Assembly: GCA_023396665.1 (NCBI GenBank)
Contig: JAEWVL010000212.1
Coordinates: forward strand, 1 to 17,288
Reading direction: 5' to 3'
DNA from: Spirochaetota bacterium
GTDB taxonomy: Bacteria; Spirochaetota; UBA4802; JAFGJZ01
Length of the DNA: 17,288 bases
Shown: one piece after another, positions 7,716 to 15,007 of the stretch
How positions within the stretch are numbered: position 1 is the first letter of the stretch
Layout of the letters: each line of letters starts with the position of its first letter
Made by a program: the position numbers and the translations under genes
Notes under the pieces: model-generated
What the model saw: the letters and a program-made list of their open reading frames with translations, nothing else
What the model was told of the DNA's origin: nothing
Database searches by the model: none

Positions 7716-9511
7716 TGAATACTGGTAAAACGGAAGTGATGGAATTCTACGAATCTCTTGTTGCGGATCTGTGTTCGCAGCGTAACGGTGATGGCTTCTG
7801 GGAGGGGCGACTCTCGTCGAGTGCGCTTGCCGCCGCTGTCGCTTTAACGGCAATGAAACTGCAGGGAGATTCTTCGCTTTCAGGGCATATTGCCGCCGCA
7901 GCCGGATGGATTATCGATCATCAGAATGTTGACGGCGGATACGGGGACACTCCCGAAAGCGAAAGCAATATCAGCACCTCGCTGCTGTGTTACGGCGCAC
8001 TCTTTCTCTGCATGGCAGAGGATAAGCGCTGCAACACGGCATTGGATCGTTTGCTCCGTTATTTTTCGAAGAATAAAATTGATGTGTCTAACGATGTCGA
8101 AAGTTCAATTCTGAGTCACTACGGGAAAGATTTCACCTTCTCGGTGCCGATTCTCGCCATGCTCGCCATTTGCGGCGTTGTTCCCGATTTTGAGAAAATA
8201 CCGCAACTTCCCTTTGAACTTTCTCTGCTGCCATCCCGCTTCTTTCGCTTCTTAAAACTTCAGGTTGTTAGTTACGCCATTCCCGCACTCATCGCCGTTG
8301 GTGTTCTCTGTTTTATACGCAGGCGGCGCGGCTTTATTTTGCTTCATCTTCTGCGCCGTGCAATGCTGCCTGCGGCCTTGAAGAAACTTGAATCGCTAAT
8401 GCCCGAAAGCGGAGGCTTTCTCGAAGCGATACCGCTCACAGCATTCGTCGCCATGAGCCTTTCAGCTTCGATACCAGCCTCGGGGGTCATCGGGCGCGGC
8501 ATCGGCTTTCTTGCCGGTGTTCAGCGCGAAGACGGCGGATTTCCAATCGACACGAACCTCTCAACCTGGGTGACAACGCTTTCTGTCAAAGCTCTTGGAA
8601 CTGAAATTACGAAATGTATCAGACAAGATGATCGTCAACGCTTGCGCACACATTTGCTGAGTCTGCAGTATGTTGATGTGCATCCATTTAACGGAGCCGC
8701 AGCAGGCGGATGGGCCTGGAATGGTGCTGATGGTGCGGTTCCCGACGCAGACGATACGCCGGGATCCATACTCGCTTTGCTGGAACTTTATGAAGGAAGT
8801 GCCCGCGAAACGGACGCTATACTGCGCGGCTGCGACTGGCTTGTCAGTATGCAGAATTCAGACGGAGGGATACCGACTTTCTGCAGAGGCTGGGGGCAGC
8901 TTCCCTTTGACCGCAGCTGCGCCGATCTGACAGGACATGCAATTGCGGCTGTTTCCAGAAGCGCCGACATCCTTGTCACGAGTATCCCCCCATCGAAAAA
9001 GAAAGCATACGGAATTTTTCTCGACAGAGCCCTGCGATACCTGGCGGCGCAGCAGTATGCTGATGGTTCCTGGCTTCCCCTGTGGTTCGGTAATCAGGGC
9101 AATATCATGCATCGTAATCCCGTATACGGCAGTGCGAGAGTCTCGGTGTATCTTTCTGACACTTTGGTGCATATAAAAGAAAGATCACGGCGTTCTCTCG
9201 TGGAGGTCATGCTGGCGCGCGGTGTTGACTATCTTGTTCTTAATTGTAATGCCGATGGCGGCTGGGGTGCTCAGAGGGGTGTCCCTTCCACCCAGGAGGA
9301 GACTGCTCTCGCGCTATGTGCGCTTGTTTCGGGGGGATACGAAGGCAAAGAGATACAGGCCGGATTCAGCTGGATGATACGGAATGTAAAAAAATCAGGA
9401 ATCAGTCCTTCGCCGATCGGTCTGTATTTCGCATCCTTATGGTATGATGAAAAACTGTATCCGCATATTTTTATGGTTGATGCCTGCCGCAGGTATCTTG
9501 CTTCACTGTAA
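7712..9511 (+). CDS. Squalene-hopene-cyclase-like class II terpene cyclase
   Basis: The product is 599 residues, near the roughly 620-680 of squalene-hopene cyclases. The class II catalytic acid motif is intact as DADDTP (Asp345, Asp347, Asp348). Several QW-like toroid repeats are visible: DGGYGDTPESESNISTS (about 74-90), QREDGGFPIDTNLSTW (271-286), GGWAWNGADG (332-341), MQNSDGGIPTF (380-390), YADGSWLPLWFG (449-460) and NADGGWG (513-519). A hydrophobic segment (about 183-202) followed by RRRR resembles the membrane-facing region of monotopic cyclases. The C-terminal KLYPHIFMVDACRRYL matches the end of that family. Start is GTG at 7712 or ATG at 7715; the latter overlaps the previous stop as TGATG. 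Substrate is probably a prenyl diphosphate or its derivative, since no squalene synthase gene is present here. Confidence 0.83.
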   Translation: MMNTGKTEVMEFYESLVADLCSQRNGDGFWEGRLSSSALAAAVALTAMKLQGDSSLSGHIAAAAGWIIDHQNVDGGYGDTPESESNISTSLLCYGALFLCMAEDKRCNTALDRLLRYFSKNKIDVSNDVESSILSHYGKDFTFSVPILAMLAICGVVPDFEKIPQLPFELSLLPSRFFRFLKLQVVSYAIPALIAVGVLCFIRRRRGFILLHLLRRAMLPAALKKLESLMPESGGFLEAIPLTAFVAMSLSASIPASGVIGRGIGFLAGVQREDGGFPIDTNLSTWVTTLSVKALGTEITKCIRQDDRQRLRTHLLSLQYVDVHPFNGAAAGGWAWNGADGAVPDADDTPGSILALLELYEGSARETDAILRGCDWLVSMQNSDGGIPTFCRGWGQLPFDRSCADLTGHAIAAVSRSADILVTSIPPSKKKAYGIFLDRALRYLAAQQYADGSWLPLWFGNQGNIMHRNPVYGSARVSVYLSDTLVHIKERSRRSLVEVMLARGVDYLVLNCNADGGWGAQRGVPSTQEETALALCALVSGGYEGKEIQAGFSWMIRNVKKSGISPSPIGLYFASLWYDEKLYPHIFMVDACRRYLASL

Positions 9512-9575
9512 GCATGGCAGCAGCAAGTGTGCAAAGAGGAAAAAACAGGAAGGTCAGACGAAAGAGGGGGGGAAA

Positions 9576-9630
9576 ACACCCGGAAGAAGTCCGCTGTTTT
9601 GTTGTTGAAAAGCGGACTTCTTCCGGGTGT
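9576..9630. terminator. Perfect 20-bp inverted repeat, bidirectional terminator between convergent operons
   Basis: The arms ACACCCGGAAGAAGTCCGCT (9576-9595) and its exact complement (9611-9630) enclose a 15-nt loop. The hairpin starts 65 nt after the cyclase stop and ends 20 nt after the permease stop on the other strand. On the minus strand it is followed by TTTT and then C-rich sequence, on the plus strand there is almost no T-run, so it is more convincing as the terminator of the minus-strand transporter operon. Confidence 0.8.
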
Positions 9631-9649
9631 CATGAATAGTACAAGAGGA

Positions 9650-10855
9650 TCAACTGCTTGTTTTGCGGTTTTCCTTTGAAAGAACGTCAAAAACAACCGC
9701 CAGAAGAACGACAAGACCCTTGACCGTCTTTTGCCAGTTTGCGTCAAGACCGAGAATTGACATACCATTGTTCAATACGCCCATAAACGCCGCACCGACA
9801 ACAGCTCCGCCGACAGTTCCTGTTCCGCCATAGGCCGAAGCACCACCGATGAAACATGCGCCGATAGCATCAAGTTCGTACAGATTACCGGCGGCAGGAC
9901 CCGCAGAATTGAACCGAGCGGCAACGACCAGACCGGCTACTGCGGCGAGAAAGCCCATGTTCGTATATGCGATAAAGAGTACCTTGTTGGTATTAATACC
10001 CGAAAGTCGTGCGGCTTTCTCGTTTCCACCCAATGCGTAAAAGTGGCGACCAGGAACCGTTTTGGAAGTGAAGTAGCTATAGCTGATAACGATTACCGCG
10101 AGAATGACAAGTACGACAGGAATACCCTTGTGTTGTCCGAGCAGCCATGCCGAGTACATTACAACTGATGAGATTATAACCATGCGAGCCATCATTGCGG
10201 GAAAGCTCTCGGTGTCATAACCCTTTCTTTTCTTTGTTGCACGATCGGTAAACTGATAAATAATAAATGCCACACAGATGACAATGCCGATAATAAGCGT
10301 TACGAGTTTTACAAAGGCTGCCTCTTCAGGAGAGAGAAGAACCTCTTTGGTTGTAGGCAGATAGCTGTTGAAATATCTCAGATATTTGTTCGGAAAAGGA
10401 GAAATGGTTAAGCCGTTAAGAATCAGCAACGCAACCCCTCTCCAGTAAAGAAAACCGGCCAAAGTTACGATGAAGGGGGGGATGCGGACAAACGCGATCC
10501 AGAAGCCCTGCCATGCGCCGATGGCAATACCGAGAAGAAGACAAACGACGATCGATACATAGATATTAATACCCATGTTGACGATCATGGTTCCCGCAAC
10601 CGCTCCGATGACGGCAACAACCGCGCCGACCGAGAGGTCGATGTTACCGCCGGTAAGAATACACAGCAGCATACCGGTGGCGAGAATGACGACATATGCG
10701 TTCTGACTGATGATGTTTGAAACGTTTGCCGGATTAAGCAATGCTCCCTTGTCGGTAGCCACAATCAAAACCTGAAAAAGAATGATAACGCCGATGAGCG
10801 CGATCAGCATTCCGTTCTTTTTCATAGAATCCAGGACGGTGTTTAAGAATTTCAT
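9650..10855 (-). CDS. gguB: Monosaccharide ABC transporter permease (GguB/MglC/XylH family)
   Basis: The product has 401 residues and many hydrophobic spans starting at about residue 15. LTGGNIDLSVGAVVAVIGAV and the cytoplasmic loop ALGGNEKAARLSGIN are hallmark segments of the BPD_transp_2 sugar permeases, and the region GACFIGGASAYGGTGTVGGA is also typical. At 401 residues it is longer than RbsC or MglC and close to XylH/GguB, which have extra spans; here a long insert is seen around residues 160-250. AGGAG lies about 10 nt before the ATG, and only 2 nt separate it from the ATPase stop. It forms the membrane channel and should work as a dimer with the GguA-like ATPase. The symbol is by similarity of the three-gene set; the substrate sugar is not determined. 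Confidence 0.88.
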   Translation of the reverse strand: MKFLNTVLDSMKKNGMLIALIGVIILFQVLIVATDKGALLNPANVSNIISQNAYVVILATGMLLCILTGGNIDLSVGAVVAVIGAVAGTMIVNMGINIYVSIVVCLLLGIAIGAWQGFWIAFVRIPPFIVTLAGFLYWRGVALLILNGLTISPFPNKYLRYFNSYLPTTKEVLLSPEEAAFVKLVTLIIGIVICVAFIIYQFTDRATKKRKGYDTESFPAMMARMVIISSVVMYSAWLLGQHKGIPVVLVILAVIVISYSYFTSKTVPGRHFYALGGNEKAARLSGINTNKVLFIAYTNMGFLAAVAGLVVAARFNSAGPAAGNLYELDAIGACFIGGASAYGGTGTVGGAVVGAAFMGVLNNGMSILGLDANWQKTVKGLVVLLAVVFDVLSKENRKTSS

Positions 10856-10857
10856 AA

Positions 10858-12396
10858 TTATTCAGCTCCTTTAGTAGACGTAAGAATTGAAGCCATGATA
10901 GACTCTTGTGTTGCCTTTTCTTTGGGAAACTCTGCTACAATCTTTCCTTCGTTCATCACGTATATGCGATCGCACATACCGAGAATCTCGGGCAGTTCGG
11001 AGGAAATCATCAGAACACTTTTTCCCTCCGCGACAAGCTGATTCATAATACAGCAAATTTCATATTTTGCTCCGACGTCGATACCGCGTGTCGGTTCGTC
11101 GAGAATCAGGATGTCCGGATCGGCAAACATCCATTTACTGAGAAGAACCTTTTGCTGGTTTCCCCCTGAAAGATTACCGACGTTCTGCATGACGCTCGAG
11201 CATTTGGTACGAAGCTTTTCTTTGTATTCGTTTGCGACCCGGACTTCAAGATCAGAATCGATTACGCTGAGACGGCTTACCTTGTCCATCTTTGCAAGTG
11301 TCGTGTTAACGTATATGGGATTGCTCAGGATCAGGCCGTTGCCTTTCCGGTCTTCTGTAACGTAGGCGAGCTTTTTCCTGATCGCATCGGTAACAGAATG
11401 AAGGTGAACCTCTTCGCCGTTAATGAAGAGCTGACCGCTTATGTCGCGACCGTAGCTTTTTCCGAACACGCTCATCGCGAATTCGGTTCGTCCCGCGCCC
11501 ATAAGTCCGCTGATTCCGACGATTTCTCCCTTTCGAACGTTGAGGTTTATATTGTCACAAACCTTTTTGCCTTCGTACATCGGGTGATAGACCGTCCAGT
11601 TTTTCACTTCGAGGTTGATATCACCGATATGGGATTCCCGTTTCGGAAAGCGGTCGGTAAGTTCACGGCCGACCATGCCGCATATGATGTCGTTTTCATC
11701 AAAGCTGTCTTTTGTCTTGTCAAGTGTCTTGATGACAGCTCCGTCACGAACGATGGTAATCTTGTCCGCAACGTAGGCAACCTCGCCGAGTTTGTGTGAA
11801 ATCAAAATCGAGGTCATGCCCTTTTCCTTGAAGCTGAGAAGAAGATCGAGCAGCTTTTTGGAATCGGACTCGTTGAGTGATGCCGTGGGTTCGTCCAGAA
11901 TAAGCAGTTTTACGTCTTTCGCCAGAGCCTTGGCTATTTCAACCAGCTGCTGTTTGCCGACACTGATGTCTTTGATCAGTGTGCGCGAAGATTCGCTCAA
12001 GCCCACCATTTTCAACAGTGAGTCAGCCTTGGCGAAGGTCTGGTCCCAGTCGATACTCGTGTATGTGCCGCGTTCGTTTCCGAGAAACATGTTCTCGCCG
12101 ATCGACAGCAGGGGAACAAGTGCGAGTTCCTGGTGAATAATAACTATACCTAAATGTTCACTGTCTTTAATTGTGTTGAATTTACAGTGATTACCGTCAT
12201 ATTCAATATCTCCGGAGTATGAGCCGTAGGGATAAATCCCGCTCAGAACATTCATCAGTGTGGACTTACCTGCGCCATTTTCACCGACGATTGCGTGAAT
12301 CTCTCCCTTTTCGACCTGAATGTTAACATTATCCAGTGCGATAACTCCGGGGAAGGTCTTGGTGATGTTTTTCATCTCTAACAACGTGTGTGCCAA
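10858..12396 (-). CDS. gguA: Monosaccharide ABC transporter double ATPase (GguA/MglA/XylG family)
   Basis: Two nucleotide-binding domains are fused, as in all sugar importers of this type. Domain 1 has Walker A GENGAGKST, signature SVGKQQLVEIA and Walker B LLILDEPTASL. Domain 2 has the degenerate Walker A GLMGAGRTE, an intact signature LSGGNQQKV and Walker B ILILDEPTRGIDVG, so one site is probably catalytically weak, as is normal in this family. About 512 residues. The first ATG (12402) directly abuts the GGAGG ribosome site, which is too close; the TTG at 12396 has 6-nt spacing and gives MAHTLLEMKN, the usual length before the first strand. I therefore prefer 12396, with 12402 as the alternative. 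It lies between the binding protein and permease genes, 382 nt after the former. Confidence 0.88.
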   Translation of the reverse strand: MAHTLLEMKNITKTFPGVIALDNVNIQVEKGEIHAIVGENGAGKSTLMNVLSGIYPYGSYSGDIEYDGNHCKFNTIKDSEHLGIVIIHQELALVPLLSIGENMFLGNERGTYTSIDWDQTFAKADSLLKMVGLSESSRTLIKDISVGKQQLVEIAKALAKDVKLLILDEPTASLNESDSKKLLDLLLSFKEKGMTSILISHKLGEVAYVADKITIVRDGAVIKTLDKTKDSFDENDIICGMVGRELTDRFPKRESHIGDINLEVKNWTVYHPMYEGKKVCDNINLNVRKGEIVGISGLMGAGRTEFAMSVFGKSYGRDISGQLFINGEEVHLHSVTDAIRKKLAYVTEDRKGNGLILSNPIYVNTTLAKMDKVSRLSVIDSDLEVRVANEYKEKLRTKCSSVMQNVGNLSGGNQQKVLLSKWMFADPDILILDEPTRGIDVGAKYEICCIMNQLVAEGKSVLMISSELPEILGMCDRIYVMNEGKIVAEFPKEKATQESIMASILTSTKGAE

Positions 12397-12402
12397 TGTC
12401 AT

Positions 12403-12407
12403 CCTCC
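12403..12407 (-). promoter_or_regulatory. Ribosome binding site deciding the gguA start
   Basis: GGAGG on the minus strand touches the ATG at 12402 with zero spacing, but is 6 nt from the in-frame TTG at 12396. This supports TTG initiation of the ATPase, possibly with lowered efficiency relative to the binding protein. Confidence 0.55.
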
Positions 12408-12784
12408 GTTTTTGTATCTTAAATCAGCACTCAAACCGGACAGTCGGTTAAGACATGAGAAAGAATAAAGCAGGTATATCAAAAAAAATGCGGCTATAAT
12501 AATGAAAACCTGAATCTATCGGTGTTTGTGCCGTAAAGGAACATCAAGATAAAATCCAAATGCCGCCTTACTTAAAAATTCCTGTTTGAACACCGGAGAT
12601 TTCTCTATCGTGTGCGATGAAAATATCTGCCGGGGCTTCTGTTTGCAAATTTGAAACAATGATTACTTATAATAAAAACCGGCAGATCTGTAAAAGACCG
12701 CACCGCTTATCCCTGTACAATATTGCGCTTTTCATTAAAGGCTTCCCGTTTCCGGGAAGCCTTTAAAATCAAACAAAAAAAGAA
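12408..12784 (-). other. Intergenic spacer between sugar-binding protein and ATPase genes
   Basis: This stretch of about 377 nt separates two genes of one transporter operon. It contains the stem-loop at 12735-12766 just after the binding-protein gene. The rest is AT-rich with no ORF, no RNA family and no clear second promoter that I can support. Such spacers in sugar ABC operons commonly let the binding protein mRNA accumulate above the rest. Confidence 0.45.
12735..12766 (-). terminator. 14-bp stem-loop after the binding-protein gene (attenuator or mRNA 3' stabiliser)
   Basis: TTAAAGGCTTCCCG (12735-12748) pairs fully with 12753-12766 around the loop TTTC. It begins 19 nt after the binding-protein stop on the minus strand. 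The following minus-strand sequence is only a short AT stretch (TTTAATG is partly in the stem), so termination should be incomplete, letting some transcription reach gguA and gguB. Confidence 0.65.
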
Positions 12785-13861
12785 TCAGAATGCAAGATCA
12801 GACTCTTTGTAGTAACCGCTATCGATAAGCAATTCTTTGTAGTTGTCGATAGTTCCGAAAACGGGTTCGCAAAGGAAAGAAGGAACTACGCCAGTACCGT
12901 TGTCATATGTTTTTGTGTCATTAACTTCAACAGGCTGGTTCTTCATGATCTGGTCGGTCATCTTAACAACCTGAGCTGCAAGAGTACGAGTGTCTTTGAA
13001 GATAGACATAGCCTGGATGCCTTTGAGCATGTTGATAACAGAAGTTTTGTCGCAATCCTGACCAGTTACAAGAGGAAAGTTCTCTTTAGTGTAGCCGGCT
13101 GCAACGAGAGCGTTAGTGATACCCTGAGCAACAGAGTCATTAGAAGAATAAACTGCATCAAGTTTCTGACCGTTAGGACCATAACCCATAGATGTGATAA
13201 GGTTTTCCATACGTTTCTGGCCTTCTTCAGTTGACCAGTTCGGAGTTGCAACCTGAGCTTTTTCAATCTGGCCAGACTTAACAACGAGTTTGCCGTTGTC
13301 GATGTAAGGCTTAAGAATGCTCATTGCGCCGCCAAAGAAAAAGTTGATGTTGTTGTCATCGGGAGAACCGGTGAAAAGCTCGATGTAGTACGGACCATCT
13401 GTAGAATCAAGTTTGAGTGCATCACGAAGATACTCGCCCTGAATTGTTCCAACTTTGAAGTTGTCGAAAGTCGCATAGTAAGAAACCGCGTCGCTGTTCA
13501 TGATAAGACGGTCATAAGCGATAACGGGTACTTTTTTCTGTTTTGCAGTCTTGAGCACTTCTGTAAGAGAAGAACCGTCAACAGCGGCAATTACAAGAAC
13601 CTTACATCCGGTTGTGATCATGTTTTCGATCTGGGCAACCTGAGTAGGTATGTCGTTGTCACCAGCATACTGGAGATCAACTTTGTAACCAGCTTTCTCG
13701 AACTGAGCTTTCATGTTCGCGCCGTCCTGATTCCAGCGCTGCAAGCTCTGAGTAGGCATAGAAATACCGATTTTGTTACCACCTGCACCTTGCTTGCCGC
13801 AACCGATAAAAGAAGCGAGGAGCAATGCAAGCAGAACCAATACTACACTGTGTTTTCTCAT
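12785..13861 (-). CDS. chvE: Periplasmic monosaccharide-binding lipoprotein (ChvE-like)
   Basis: The product has 358 residues. The N-terminus has a charged MRKH, a hydrophobic core and a relaxed lipobox ASFIGC with Cys21, so it should be a lipoprotein; Phe at -3 is tolerated in spirochaetes more than in enterics. The mature part is a Peripl_BP_4 sugar-binding domain: GISMPTQSLQRWNQDGANMK, the inter-lobe segment VPVIAYDRLI, then VYSSNDSVAQGI and VTGQDCDKTSV, ending with the ChvE-like DSGYYKE. It captures a sugar in the periplasm and delivers it to the GguAB complex. AGGAGG lies 8 nt before the ATG and codon choice is visibly narrow (many AAC, ATC, GGT, GAC), which fits high expression. Candidate substrates from family knowledge are xylose, glucose, galactose or arabinose; not decidable here. 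Confidence 0.88.
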   Translation of the reverse strand: MRKHSVVLVLLALLLASFIGCGKQGAGGNKIGISMPTQSLQRWNQDGANMKAQFEKAGYKVDLQYAGDNDIPTQVAQIENMITTGCKVLVIAAVDGSSLTEVLKTAKQKKVPVIAYDRLIMNSDAVSYYATFDNFKVGTIQGEYLRDALKLDSTDGPYYIELFTGSPDDNNINFFFGGAMSILKPYIDNGKLVVKSGQIEKAQVATPNWSTEEGQKRMENLITSMGYGPNGQKLDAVYSSNDSVAQGITNALVAAGYTKENFPLVTGQDCDKTSVINMLKGIQAMSIFKDTRTLAAQVVKMTDQIMKNQPVEVNDTKTYDNGTGVVPSFLCEPVFGTIDNYKELLIDSGYYKESDLAF

Positions 13862-13900
13862 TTAGAAAACCTCCTGTTTTTTTCCGGACACCCGATCCGG

Positions 13901-13927
13901 TATGAACCTGAAATAATGCGGTTCATA
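13901..13927 (-). promoter_or_regulatory. Leader stem-loop / operator of the transporter operon
   Basis: TATGAACC (13901-13908) and GGTTCATA (13920-13927) form a perfect 8-bp inverted repeat with an 11-nt centre, immediately downstream of the predicted transcription start. It could be an operator blocking elongation or a 5' mRNA stem. A second small hairpin (CCGGA...TCCGG, 13884-13900) lies between it and the ribosome site. Confidence 0.5.
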
Positions 13928-13941
13928 TTTAAGAATGTAAG

Positions 13942-13971
13942 ATTATTGAAATGCTATTTTGAAATCGTCAA
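13942..13971 (-). promoter_or_regulatory. Sigma70-type promoter of the sugar transporter operon
   Basis: Reading leftward, TTGACG (13971-13966) is followed after 18 nt by AATAAT (13947-13942). Both boxes match five of six consensus positions. Transcription should start near 13935, giving a leader of about 74 nt. Confidence 0.65.
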
Positions 13972-14030
13972 GAACTTATTGTCGAGGCATGTGAAATTGT
14001 TATCAAAAAAAGTGTCATAAAAGGCCAAAT

Positions 14031-14160
14031 AAGAGTCACTTTTCATTTTAAAAAAACTTTTCAACAAAACACCGCTATGAATGTGGCGAAATGATGTAAT
14101 GTATACGTTTTCATCAGCAAAATTTGACCATAGAAATAGTGTTTATCGAATGTGACTCTT
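14031..14160. repeat. Paired 9-bp inverted sites AAGAGTCAC / GTGACTCTT
   Basis: AAGAGTCAC (14031-14039) recurs exactly in inverted orientation at 14152-14160, with 112 nt between. Similarity extends loosely into the flanks (A-rich before, TT and AT after). Both lie upstream of the transporter promoter, at roughly -100 and -220, where a looping activator or repressor could bind. Not proven to be functional. Confidence 0.4.
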
Positions 14161-14276
14161 TTTTTTTGTTTTCTTTGCTTTGTCGATTTGTTGAATTTTT
14201 TTAAAAAAAATGACGGAAAATTACTTTCTTAAATATTTCAAACCTGAAAACTGTTGCCAGCTGTAATGTCTAATCC

Positions 14277-14306
14277 TTGTTTATTGTAGTTTGATTAGGC
14301 TAAATA
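14277..14306 (+). promoter_or_regulatory. Candidate promoter for the DUF3795 gene
   Basis: TTGTTT (14277-14282) and TAAATA (14301-14306) are separated by 18 nt. A dyad CTAATC (14270-14275) / GATTAG (14293-14298) overlaps the -35 and spacer and may be an operator. Moderate match only. Confidence 0.35.
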
Positions 14307-14402
14307 ATTGTGAAAAGACAGGTTTCGAAATAATCCTTTTGCAATTATTGCCTCTTGAGTAACAGCTTGCTCTTGAATGGTAAATTTATGGGGGATATGT
14401 GA

Positions 14403-14876
14403 ATGAATGAGTCCGTTGCATGTTGCGGTTTGTTTTGCGAGTCTTGCGGAGTGTATATCGCAACAGAAAAAGATCCTGTGGAGTTGGAAAGGATTGCTCT
14501 GAAAATGGGAACAAGTCCGAGTGAGATGCCTTGCAAGGGTTGTCGTTCGGAGCTGCTCAGTCCGCATTGTCGTGACTGTTATTTCAGAAGCTGCACACAA
14601 AAACGCGGTTTGGTTAATTGCGAAGAATGTTCTGATTATCCCTGTGCCGGGTTGCTTGATTTTCAAACGAAAATGCCTCACCGTGCCGAACTATTTGCTT
14701 CAGCAAAATATCGAAAAGAATATGGACTTGAGGCCTGGCACGACAAGATGATTGCCGATTACTCGTGTGCGGAATGCGGAGAAATTAACTCTCCTTATTA
14801 CGAAAAATGCAGAAAGTGCGGGCATAAGCCGGTAAACAGCTTTGCTGAACGGAATGCCGGTTTGTTTGGTAAATAG
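14403..14876 (+). CDS. DUF3795 cysteine-rich protein
   Basis: The product has 157 residues, with no signal peptide, so cytoplasmic. It begins MNESVACCGLFCESCGVY, the typical DUF3795 opening (CGLxCxxC), and continues with CKGCRSE, HCRDCYFRSC and CEECSDYPC, giving a dense set of probable zinc or Fe-S ligands. The C-terminal part adds a second zinc-ribbon-like set, CAECGEINSPYYEKCRKCG (about 126-144), not needed in minimal family members. GGGGG lies 8 nt before the ATG. It stands alone, convergent with the EIIA gene. Function of the family is not established. Confidence 0.82.
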   Translation: MNESVACCGLFCESCGVYIATEKDPVELERIALKMGTSPSEMPCKGCRSELLSPHCRDCYFRSCTQKRGLVNCEECSDYPCAGLLDFQTKMPHRAELFASAKYRKEYGLEAWHDKMIADYSCAECGEINSPYYEKCRKCGHKPVNSFAERNAGLFGK

Positions 14877-15007
14877 TTAAATGATCCTTCGCGTATTGTG
14901 TCTCTCATAACAGGGGTGTGCGCTTTTCTGATTTGACGACTATACCGGTGAGAGGTCTGGCACCCTTCGCCCGTGGGAAAGCGGCTCCTGTTAAAAGAAA
15001 CAGCAGA

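Larger units (their letters stand above)
13862..14402. promoter_or_regulatory. Divergent intergenic region between chvE-like gene and DUF3795 gene
   Basis: A very AT-rich region of 541 nt without a gene. It holds the minus-strand promoter and leader stem-loop of the transporter operon, a pair of inverted 9-bp sites (14031-14039 and 14152-14160) and a candidate plus-strand promoter (14277-14306) for the DUF3795 gene. Long A and T tracts (for example 14159-14167 and 14201-14209) suggest bent DNA. Confidence 0.5.

Noticed and set aside
13992..14007. Minus-strand GATAACAATTTCAC, identical to part of the E. coli lac leader
   Set aside because: It is not a full dyad operator and there is no LacI-family gene nearby; the match is probably chance in AT-rich DNA.
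14877..15007. Possible terminator between the convergent DUF3795 and EIIA genes
   Set aside because: Only weak or distant pairings are visible (for example CTGTT/AACAG, 5 bp), with no T-run after a stable stem.
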